DNA of 50,972 nucleotides from Streptomyces guryensis (lineage in GTDB: Bacteria; Actinomycetota; Actinomycetes; Streptomycetales; Streptomycetaceae): NCBI RefSeq assembly GCF_021261325.1, contig NZ_JAJSBI010000043.1, positions 1 to 50,972 of the forward strand, in the 5' to 3' direction. Under the pieces are notes generated by a model, which saw nothing but the letters and a program-made list of their open reading frames with translations, did not search any database and was not told the origin of the DNA. Position 1 is the stretch's first letter. Each line of letters starts with the position of its first letter. The position numbers and the translations under genes were made by a program. Shown piece by piece: positions 7,647-15,356 of this stretch.

Positions 7647-9665
7647 CTACGGGAACGTCACCTTCCAGCTGTTGAGCGTGCCGACGTCCTGCGCGGCCTG
7701 GTCCTGGACCCTCAACTTCCAGGTGCCGTTGGCCGTCTCGGACGAGGCGTTGACCGTGTAGGTCGCCTGGACGTTGTCCGCCGAGTCCGAGGAGCTGAAG
7801 TTCTTCAGGCGGTACGCGGTGCCCGACGGGCCGAGCAGATCGATCACCAGGTCGCCCCGCCAGGTGTGCGTGATGTCGACGCTCACCTGGAGGTTGCTTG
7901 GCGCGTTTCCGCTCCTGCCGGAGACGGTGATCGACGAGGAGACGGCCGGCCCGTTGTCCGGGATCGACAGCGGGGTGGTGTTCTCGTACGACGTCCCGGT
8001 CCCTCCGCCGCCGCCGGAGCGCGAGCCGACCGCCACGGCCGCCCACGCGTCCTGCACGGCCTTGTACTCGGTGGACGTGGTGCCGTACAGCTCACCGGCG
8101 GCCGCGAGCGTGCCGGTGCGTGCGCCCGCGTAGTTGGTGGTGGACGTCCACTTGGTGCTCAGCGCCCGGTACCAGATCTGCAGGGCCTTGTCCCGGCCGA
8201 TGCCGGTGACCGGAAGGCCGTCCGAGGTGGGCGAGTTGTAGCTGACGCCGTTGATGACCTTGGCGCCGCTGCCCTCGCTCAGCAGGTAGAAGAAGTGGTT
8301 GGCGACGCCCGAGGAGTAGTGCACGTCGAGGTTGCCCACGCCCGAGTACCAGGAGTCGGCGGAGCCGCCGTCCTTGCTGGGCTTGTCCATGTAGCGCAGC
8401 GGGGTGCCGTCGCCGTTGATGTTGATCTTCTCGCCGATGAGGTAGTCACCCGGGTCGGACGAGTTGTTGGCGTAGAACTCGACGCCGACGCCACCGAGGA
8501 TGTCGGAGGTCGCCTCGTTGAGGCCGCCGGACTCGTCGCTGTAGTTGAGGCCCGCGGTGTTGGCGGTGACGCCGTGGGTCATCTCGTGGCCCGCCACGTC
8601 CAGCGAGGTCAGCGGGTCCGCGTTGCCGGAGCCGTCGCCGTACGTCATGCAGAAGCAGCCGTCGTCCCAGAACGCGTTCACGTACGAGTTGCCGTAGTGG
8701 ACGCGCGAGTAGGCGCCGACGCCGTTGTTCTTGATGCCGCTGCGGCCGAAGGTGTTCTTGTAGTAGTCCCAGGTCTCCGCGGCGCCGTAGTGGGCGTCCG
8801 CGCCCGCGGTCGCCGCGTTCGACGTGGTGCCGTTGCCCCACGTGTTGCTGGTCTGCGAGAACAGCGTGCCGGTGCCGGACGTGCCGTGGTTCAGGTTGTA
8901 CGTCTTGTGTCCGCCGCGGTCGCCGTCGGTCAGGTTGTAGTTCGAGCCCGACTGGGTCGTCGTCAGCGAGACCGAGCCGCTGTACTGCGTGTTGCCGGTG
9001 CCGGTCGCGTTCTCGATGCCCTGGTACTCGAAGAGCTTCTTGCCGGTGGTGGCGTCCGTGATGACGTGCAGCTGGTTCGGCGTGCCGTCGTCCTGGAAGC
9101 CGCCGACGACCGTCTCGTACGCCAGGACCGGCTTGCCGCTCGCCGCCCAGATCACCTTGCGGGCGCCGTCGGCGGCCGACTTGGTGGAGCCGAGGGCCTT
9201 CGCGCGCTTCACGGCCTGCTGCTCGGCGGACGCCTTGGTGATGTCCGGGGTGACGTCGGAGACCTTGATGGCGGCGTTCGTCGCCTTGATGACGTCCTTG
9301 GTGGCGCCCGACTTGGCGGTGTCGACGACCAGGTCCCCGCCGAGGACCGGAAGGCCGTCGTAGGTGCGCTCGTAGCGGGTGTGCAGGGTGCCGTCGGCGT
9401 CCTTGACGACGTCACGGACGACGAGCTTCTCCTTCGCGCCCAGGCCTATGTCCTTGGCGGTCTGTGCACGGGCGCCGTCGGCGTCGCGTATCAGCTCGGC
9501 GCGCTGGGAGGGGGAGAGCTTGACGGCCGCGTGCGCCTTGATCGCGGACGTGGCCGGGGCGGCGGACGCGGCGCCCGCCTGGACGGCCGCGGCGAGCAGT
9601 GCGGTGACGCCGGCGACGGCGACGATGTGGGAGGTGCGTCTGCGAGAGGAACTGCTTCTCAACAC
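7647..9665 (-). CDS. Secreted M4 metalloprotease with C-terminal P/Homo B domain
   Basis: About 672 residues. A basic N-terminus with hydrophobic core (residues about 12-35, ending ASAAPA) is a signal peptide; propeptide and M4 catalytic domain follow. The zinc motif is HEMTH (His360, Glu361, His364), with GGLNEATSDILGG downstream. A Gly/Ser-rich linker (GSRSGGGGGTG) joins a P-domain of about 110 residues (SIPDNGPAVSSSITVSGRSG, HTWRGDLVIDLLGPSGTAY). The GTG at 9665 has AAGGAG only three bases away; the in-frame TTG at 9662 has better spacing and may be the true start. The core is a close paralogue of the 5748-7412 product, so domain gain or loss followed duplication. Confidence 0.93.
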   Translation of the reverse strand: MLRSSSSRRRTSHIVAVAGVTALLAAAVQAGAASAAPATSAIKAHAAVKLSPSQRAELIRDADGARAQTAKDIGLGAKEKLVVRDVVKDADGTLHTRYERTYDGLPVLGGDLVVDTAKSGATKDVIKATNAAIKVSDVTPDITKASAEQQAVKRAKALGSTKSAADGARKVIWAASGKPVLAYETVVGGFQDDGTPNQLHVITDATTGKKLFEYQGIENATGTGNTQYSGSVSLTTTQSGSNYNLTDGDRGGHKTYNLNHGTSGTGTLFSQTSNTWGNGTTSNAATAGADAHYGAAETWDYYKNTFGRSGIKNNGVGAYSRVHYGNSYVNAFWDDGCFCMTYGDGSGNADPLTSLDVAGHEMTHGVTANTAGLNYSDESGGLNEATSDILGGVGVEFYANNSSDPGDYLIGEKININGDGTPLRYMDKPSKDGGSADSWYSGVGNLDVHYSSGVANHFFYLLSEGSGAKVINGVSYNSPTSDGLPVTGIGRDKALQIWYRALSTKWTSTTNYAGARTGTLAAAGELYGTTSTEYKAVQDAWAAVAVGSRSGGGGGTGTSYENTTPLSIPDNGPAVSSSITVSGRSGNAPSNLQVSVDITHTWRGDLVIDLLGPSGTAYRLKNFSSSDSADNVQATYTVNASSETANGTWKLRVQDQAAQDVGTLNSWKVTFP

Positions 9666-9708
9666 TGACTCCTTCTGCGTGGCCGCTGGTCGCGCGGCCA
9701 GGGAAGAT

Positions 9709-9732
9709 CCGGACGGTGGGTCGACCGTCCGG
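9709..9732. promoter_or_regulatory. Perfect 9-bp-stem hairpin upstream of the M4/P-domain protease
   Basis: CCGGACGGT (9709-9717) and ACCGTCCGG (9724-9732) are exact reverse complements around a six-base loop. It lies 44 bases upstream of the GTG start of the minus-strand protease, within the likely leader or promoter. It could be an operator or an mRNA 5' hairpin; the sequence cannot distinguish them. Confidence 0.5.
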
Positions 9733-9903
9733 GCAGAACTGGGGTGGAGCATGTGGGGTTGCTGTGTTGAAGCTGTGGGAAGGGTGGCAGGAGATTCCGG
9801 CCCTGTCAGGAGCGCGTCACAAAGTTGGCCGGAAATGGTTCGTTGTCCGGTTGTTCATGTTCGGTATGCGAACCGGATGGTGGATCGTGAGCGGAAAGCG
9901 TGC

Positions 9904-11658
9904 CTACGACGGCTCGCCGTGCCAGGTGTGCCAGAGCGCCGCGTACGCCCCCTCCGCCGCCACGAGTTCTTCGTGCGTGCCCAGTTCGGTGAGCCGGCCG
10001 TCCTCCATCACGGCCACCCGGTCCGCGTCGTGGGCGGTGTGCAGACGGTGCGCGATGGCGATGACCGTGCGGCCTTCGAGTACGGCGGCCAGGGCGCGCT
10101 CGGTGTGGCGGGCGGTGGCCGGGTCGAGCAGGGCGGTGGCCTCGTCGAGGATCAGGGTGTGCGGGTCGGCCAGGACCACGCGGGCCAGGGCGAGTTGCTG
10201 GGCCTGTGAGCCGTCGGTGCGGCAACCGCCGTCACCGAGCGGGGTGTCCAGACCGTCCGGCAGTTCGCGCACCCAGTCGTCGGCACCCACCGCCGTCAGC
10301 GCCGCCCACAACTCCTCGTCCGTGGCGCCCGGTTCGGCGATCAGCAGGTTGTGGCGGACCGAGCCGAGGAACACATGGTGCTCCTGGGTGACCAGCACGA
10401 CCTGGCGGCGCAGCTGTTCGGGGCCGAGGCCGACGACGGGCACCCCGCCGACGGTCACCGTGCCCTCGGTGGGCGCGTCGACGCCCGCCAGCAGCCTGCT
10501 CAGCGTGGTCTTCCCGGCGCCTGAGGGGCCCACCACCGCCAGCCGCTCGCCGGGTCGTACGGTCAGGTCGACGCCGTGCAGCACCTCGCCGCCGCGGTCG
10601 TAGGCATACCGCACCCCGGCCACGTCGAAGCGGTCGTCCGCCGGGGTGGGTGCATCGGTCTGCTGCGCGCGCGGCGCCCGGGCCAGGCCCTCCACGCGGG
10701 CGAAGGAGGCGCTGCTGTTCTGCAGTTGCTCCACCCGCATCAGGATCTCGTCGAGAGGTCCGCTCAGCCGCTGCAGATACAGGGCCGCCGTCACCACCGC
10801 GCCGAGGCTCAGCGTGCCGCGCCCGTGCAGCACGCCGCCGACCAGCAGGACCGTCGACACCGGCACGAGGTAGGAGACCTCCACCGCCGGGAAGAACACG
10901 GTGCGCAGGAACAGCGTGTACAGCCGGGTGCGCCGGGATGTCTCCAGCGCGTCCCGGCTCGCCGCGACCCGCCGCCGCTCCAGCCGCAGCGCCTCGACCG
11001 TGCGGGCGCCCGACGCGGTCGCCGCGAGGATCTCGGCGACGTCGGAGGTGGCGGCGCCCTCGGCGAGGTAGCCGTCGCGGGCCCGGCGCAGATACCAGCG
11101 CAGCGCACCCCAGATGCCGACCAGGCCGAGCAGCCCGCACCCGCCGAGCAGCGGGTTCAGCCAGAACACCGCGCCGAGCAGGAACAGCGCCTGCACGGTG
11201 TTGATGAGCAGCTCGGGCCCGACGTCGCGCAGCGTCGTACCGACCGTGGCCACGTCGGCCGTCCCGCGCGCGGTCAGATCGCCGGTGCCGGCCCGCTCCA
11301 CGACCGCCGCGGGCAGCGCGAGCGCCCGGTCGACGAACTCCTCGCGCACGCGGGCGAGCGTCCGCTCCCCGAACCGGTGCCCCACATACCGGGCCCAGCG
11401 GGCGAGTACCAGCTGGGCCAGCGAACAGAGCAGGATCCACAGCGCCAGCCGGTCGACGGCGCCGACGCCGTGTCCGGCCCGCACCTCGTCGATGATCCGG
11501 CCGACCAGCCAGGGCCCCGCGAGTCCGGCCCCGGCGGCCAGGGCGTTGAGCGCGAGCACGGTGACGAAGGCGCGACCGTCGGCCCTTACGAGCCGCACCA
11601 CGGCCCGCCGAACGTCGGCGCGTGCCGCGACGGGGAGGTGGCCCGAACTCGCCGTCAT
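9904..11658 (-). CDS. ABC exporter half-transporter with canonical Walker motifs and degenerate signature
   Basis: A 584-residue membrane-NBD half transporter (type IV exporter fold), about six membrane helices in residues 30-300. The NBD has Walker A GPSGAGKT (377-384), Walker B TLILDEA (501-507) and an H-loop His in IAIAHRL. The signature motif, expected as LSGGQ, reads TDGSQ at about 481-485. It starts at ATG 11658, overlapping the stop of the upstream gene by four bases (ATGA), so the two are translationally coupled and probably form a heterodimer. The partner has the complementary defect (LSGGQ intact, no Walker A). The substrate is unknown; lipids, peptides or drugs are typical of this class. 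Confidence 0.9.
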   Translation of the reverse strand: MTASSGHLPVAARADVRRAVVRLVRADGRAFVTVLALNALAAGAGLAGPWLVGRIIDEVRAGHGVGAVDRLALWILLCSLAQLVLARWARYVGHRFGERTLARVREEFVDRALALPAAVVERAGTGDLTARGTADVATVGTTLRDVGPELLINTVQALFLLGAVFWLNPLLGGCGLLGLVGIWGALRWYLRRARDGYLAEGAATSDVAEILAATASGARTVEALRLERRRVAASRDALETSRRTRLYTLFLRTVFFPAVEVSYLVPVSTVLLVGGVLHGRGTLSLGAVVTAALYLQRLSGPLDEILMRVEQLQNSSASFARVEGLARAPRAQQTDAPTPADDRFDVAGVRYAYDRGGEVLHGVDLTVRPGERLAVVGPSGAGKTTLSRLLAGVDAPTEGTVTVGGVPVVGLGPEQLRRQVVLVTQEHHVFLGSVRHNLLIAEPGATDEELWAALTAVGADDWVRELPDGLDTPLGDGGCRTDGSQAQQLALARVVLADPHTLILDEATALLDPATARHTERALAAVLEGRTVIAIAHRLHTAHDADRVAVMEDGRLTELGTHEELVAAEGAYAALWHTWHGEPS

Positions 11659-13433
11659 CGGACCGTCTCCTCGGAGTCTCGCGCCACCAGGGCGCGGTAG
11701 CCCGGCTCGGTGTCCAGTAGTTCGCGGTGGCCTCCGGTGGCCGCCACTTTGCCGTCGACCAGGTAGTACACGGTGTCCGCGTGGTCCAGGACGAGCGGGG
11801 AGGTGGTCGTGACCACCGTTGTACGGCCCTCCCGTGCGGCCCGCAGTCGCTGGGCCACCCGGGCCTCGGTGTGCGCGTCCAGGGCTGAGGTCGGCTCTAC
11901 GGCGAGTAGCACCTCCGGTTCGGCCGCGAGCGCCCTTGCCAGGCGGACGCGTTGTCTCTGGCCGCCGGAGAGGTTGCGGGCCTGGGGGTCCATTGCTGAG
12001 GCCAGGCCTTCGGGCAGGCCCTGGACGATGTCGTCTGCGACGGCTGCGTGGATGGCTTTGGCCAGGTGCGCGTCATCGTCTGCCTCGGCATGTCGTGTGG
12101 CGTCCGCGGGTCCGTCGTGGCTGGTCGTGCAGTTCCCCGCGCTCGTTGACGGCGGTGCCGAGCCGCCCAGTACGTCGCGCAGTACGCCCGCGAACAGGTC
12201 CGCCTCGTGGTCGGCGACCAGGATGTGCTGCCTGACCTGTGGCAGCGCGATCTCGTCGAGCCGTAGGTCTCCCCAGGTGGCCGCCGAGGGCAGGTACCTC
12301 CCGAGGCGGTCGACAACAGCCGCCGCGTCCGCCGGGCGGGCGCACGTCAGTGCCGTCAGCCGCCCGGGCCGGATCCTCACCCCCGACTCGGGGTCGTGCA
12401 GTGCCGCCGGCTCCGCGGGGGCGTCGCGGGTGCCGGTGTCGGCCAGTGGCTCCAGTTGCAGGAAGCGTACGACCCGGCGGGCCGAGACCAGGCCGCGGCT
12501 GATCTGGTAGCCGCACTCCACCCAGAACGCCACCGGGCCCACCAGCACCGCCACATAGCCGTACACCGACACCAACTCGCCGATGGTGATGGACCCTTGG
12601 GCGGCGAGCCGGGCCGCCAGCCAGGTGACCACGGCCAGGAACAGGGTCGGCAGTCCGATGCCCAGCGCCTGGACCCAGCTGGTGACCGCCCCGACCCGGT
12701 AGCCCTGGCGACGCAGCCGCTGCGAGTCGCGACGGAAGGCTTCCGCGAACAGGCCTTTGCCGCCGAGGCCGTTGAGCACGCGCAGCCCGCCCGCCAGGTC
12801 GGAGATCCGGGCGGTGAGCACGCCCTGCCGGTTGCGGTACTCGGTCTCCGCGCCTTGCAGACGGGTCAGCAGCGGCCCGACGAGGACGACGATCAGGGGG
12901 ATGCCGAGCAGCACGACCGCGGCGATCAGAGGCGAGACCGAGAGCAGAACGGCCGCGACCACGACGTAGGCGACCACCGCCCCGACGCCGGGCCCGACCA
13001 CCGTCAGCGACTGGCTGATCGTCTGTACGTCGGCGACCCCGATGGTGACGACCTCCCCGGCCCCCACCCGGCGCGGCAGGGCGGCGCCCAGCCGGACCGC
13101 CTGGCCGACGATCACCTTGACCGTGCGGAAGTTGGCGTCCATCCGCACCCGGGTCATCGTGCGGTGCCGCATGATGCTCAGCCAGGCGTTGAACGCCCCG
13201 ACGACGAAGAGCGCCGCGGTCCAGCCCGCCAGCGCCGGATAGTCACCGGGCTCCAGCCCGTCGTCGATCGCCCGGGAGAGGAGATACGGCGTCGCCGCCA
13301 GCAGCACCATCCACACGCTGCCCAGCACCGCCCCGGCGAGCGACCGGCCGGGCTGGCGCCGCACCAGCCACAGCAGATAGCGGGCGCCCCCGCGGCAGTC
13401 GGGCTCGCCCGGATCCTCGTACGCGTCGATCAT
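11655..13433 (-). CDS. ABC exporter half-transporter with degenerate Walker A/B and intact LSGGQ
   Basis: A 592-residue membrane-NBD protein. Helices occupy residues about 35-310. Where Walker A should follow RPGRLTAL, the sequence reads TCARPADAAAVVDRLG with no GxxGxGK[ST]. Walker B reads LLAVEPTSALD without the usual Asp-Glu pair. The signature NLSGGQRQR (487-495) is intact. An acidic, His-rich insertion with unusual codon use (about residues 427-455) precedes the signature. It is the degenerate subunit of a heterodimer with the 9904-11658 product. It is the third of four ABC genes in one minus-strand run. Confidence 0.88.
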   Translation of the reverse strand: MIDAYEDPGEPDCRGGARYLLWLVRRQPGRSLAGAVLGSVWMVLLAATPYLLSRAIDDGLEPGDYPALAGWTAALFVVGAFNAWLSIMRHRTMTRVRMDANFRTVKVIVGQAVRLGAALPRRVGAGEVVTIGVADVQTISQSLTVVGPGVGAVVAYVVVAAVLLSVSPLIAAVVLLGIPLIVVLVGPLLTRLQGAETEYRNRQGVLTARISDLAGGLRVLNGLGGKGLFAEAFRRDSQRLRRQGYRVGAVTSWVQALGIGLPTLFLAVVTWLAARLAAQGSITIGELVSVYGYVAVLVGPVAFWVECGYQISRGLVSARRVVRFLQLEPLADTGTRDAPAEPAALHDPESGVRIRPGRLTALTCARPADAAAVVDRLGRYLPSAATWGDLRLDEIALPQVRQHILVADHEADLFAGVLRDVLGGSAPPSTSAGNCTTSHDGPADATRHAEADDDAHLAKAIHAAVADDIVQGLPEGLASAMDPQARNLSGGQRQRVRLARALAAEPEVLLAVEPTSALDAHTEARVAQRLRAAREGRTTVVTTTSPLVLDHADTVYYLVDGKVAATGGHRELLDTEPGYRALVARDSEETVR

Positions 13434-13440
13434 GCTCCCC

Positions 13441-13500
13441 CGATCCCTGCCGATCCCCGCCGATCCCTGACGATCCCTGACGATCCCTGACGATCCCTAC
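13441..13500. repeat. Six tandem copies of a 10-bp repeat between ABC genes
   Basis: The 60 bases are six consecutive decamers of CGATCCCTGA type: two variants, three identical copies, and a last copy ending CGATCCCTAC that contains the stop codon of the upstream ABC gene (13497-13499). It fills the whole junction to the ATG at 13433. An exact 10-bp period suggests replication slippage. Confidence 0.97.
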
Positions 13501-15356
13501 GCCAGACTGTCCCGCCACGCCCGGTGCAGATCCGCGAACCGCCCCGTGCCTGCGATGAGTCCGGCCGGGCTGCCGTCCTCCACGATCCTTCCGTGCTCCA
13601 TGACCAGCACGCGGTCCGCGATCTCGACGGTCGACAGGCGGTGCGCGATGACCACGGCCGTACGGCCCCGCAGGACCGTCAGCATCGCGCGCTGCACCGC
13701 CCGTTCGCCCGGGATGTCGAGCGAGCTGGTCGCCTCGTCGAGGATCAGCACGGCCGGGTCGGCGAGCAGCGCCCGGGCGAAGGCCACGAGCTGGCGCTGG
13801 CCCGCCGAGATACGGCCGCCTCGTTTCCGTACGTCCGTGTCGTACCCGTCGGGCAGTGCGCTGATGAACTCGTGCGCACCGATCGCCTTCGCGGCCTGCT
13901 CGATCTGCTCGCGGGTCGCGTCCGGGCGGCCGATGGCGATGTTCTCGGCGACCGTGCCGGAGAACAGGAACGCCTCCTGCGTCACCATCACCACCCCGCG
14001 CCGCAGTTCCGGCGCGGCCAGTTCGCGCAGGTCGACGCCGTCGAGCAGGACCCGGCCCTCGGAAGGGTCGTAGAAGCGGGCCAGCAGCTTGGCGAGCGTG
14101 GACTTGCCGGCGCCCGTCGAGCCGACCACCGCGACCGTCTGCCCGGCGGGGATCGTGAGATCGAAGGCCGGCAGCACCTCGCCGCCGGTGCGGTAGCCGA
14201 AGCGGACGCCGTCGAAGACGACCTCGCGGCCCGGGTGCTCGCTCTCGAGTGCCGGAAGTTCCACGGGACTTGACGGCTCCGGCACGGAGGGTGTCTGCGC
14301 GAGCAGCCCGGCGATCTTCTCCAGGGAGGCCGCCGCCGACTGGTAGGAGTTCAGGAACATGCCGAGGCGGTCGATGGGGTCGTACAGGCGGCGCAGATAG
14401 AGCACGGCGGCCGCCAGTACGCCCAGCTCCAGCGAGCCCCCCGCCACCCGGTACGCGCCCCACAGCACGATCGCCGCCACGGCCGTGTTGGCCACCAGCC
14501 GGGAACCGACCACATAGCGGGCCATCTCCAGCATGGCGTCGCCGTTGACCCGCTCGTGCCGCCGGTTCAGCACCAGGAAGTCGGCGTCGTTGGCGGCCTC
14601 GCGGCGGAACGCCCGCACCGGCCGGATGCCGTTCATGGTCTCGACGAACTTGACGATGACGGCCGCGATGGCCGTGGACCGCACCCGGTACACCCGTACC
14701 GCGCGCCGCTGGTAGACCCGTACCAGCAGATACAGCGGCACGAAGGACGCCACCGCGACGGCGCCCAGCCCCAGGTCCAGCCAGAGCAGCATGGCCGAGA
14801 TGTAGACGAAGGACAGGATGACCGTGATGAGCTCCTGCAGCCCCTCGTTGAGCAGCTCCCGCAGTGACTCCACGTCCGCCGTGGACCGGGAGATCAGCCG
14901 GCCCGAGGTGTAGCGCTCGTGGAAGTCGATGCTCAGCGCCTGCGCGTGCCGGAAGATACGGCCGCGCAGATCGAGCAGTACGTCCTGGTTGACCCGGGCG
15001 GAGGCGAGGATGAACGCGTACTGCAGCCCGCCGGAGACCAGCGCGCACAGCAGATAGGCCACGGCCACCGCGATCAGCGGGCCGTGGTCGTGGTCCCGGA
15101 ACGCCGGTACGGCCCTGTCGATCGCGTACGCCACCAGCAGCGGGCCCGCCTGGACCGCCGCCTGCTGGAGCAGCAGCAGGAGCGTGGTGACGGTGACGCG
15201 GGCCTTCATCGGGGCGAGCAGGGAGCGCAGCAGGCCGGCCGTGGCGCCCGGAGGAGTGGGCAGGACGTCCCGGTCGAAGGGGTCGCCGGTGTCCTTGGGG
15301 CGGGGGAGGTCCGGCTCGTCGTCCGCCGTCGGGACGGATGTGGTGGGGGCCGTCAT
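13497..15356 (-). CDS. ABC exporter half-transporter (canonical NBD)
   Basis: 619 residues. A Pro/Asp-rich cytoplasmic leader precedes about six membrane helices (residues about 50-330). The NBD has Walker A STGAGKST, signature ISAGQRQ and Walker B VLILDEATSSLD with the catalytic Glu, plus IAHRLSTV. It starts at ATG 15356 in an ATGA overlap with the gene at 15353-17191, its likely heterodimer partner. An open frame continues upstream to 17222, but that part is antisense-free shadow of the next ABC gene in another frame and is not a fusion. The export substrate is unknown. Confidence 0.92.
   Translation of the reverse strand: MTAPTTSVPTADDEPDLPRPKDTGDPFDRDVLPTPPGATAGLLRSLLAPMKARVTVTTLLLLLQQAAVQAGPLLVAYAIDRAVPAFRDHDHGPLIAVAVAYLLCALVSGGLQYAFILASARVNQDVLLDLRGRIFRHAQALSIDFHERYTSGRLISRSTADVESLRELLNEGLQELITVILSFVYISAMLLWLDLGLGAVAVASFVPLYLLVRVYQRRAVRVYRVRSTAIAAVIVKFVETMNGIRPVRAFRREAANDADFLVLNRRHERVNGDAMLEMARYVVGSRLVANTAVAAIVLWGAYRVAGGSLELGVLAAAVLYLRRLYDPIDRLGMFLNSYQSAAASLEKIAGLLAQTPSVPEPSSPVELPALESEHPGREVVFDGVRFGYRTGGEVLPAFDLTIPAGQTVAVVGSTGAGKSTLAKLLARFYDPSEGRVLLDGVDLRELAAPELRRGVVMVTQEAFLFSGTVAENIAIGRPDATREQIEQAAKAIGAHEFISALPDGYDTDVRKRGGRISAGQRQLVAFARALLADPAVLILDEATSSLDIPGERAVQRAMLTVLRGRTAVVIAHRLSTVEIADRVLVMEHGRIVEDGSPAGLIAGTGRFADLHRAWRDSLA

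Noticed and set aside
13441..13500. CRISPR or iteron origin
   Set aside because: A 10-bp period without spacers and with no replication gene nearby; simple tandem repeat between ABC genes.
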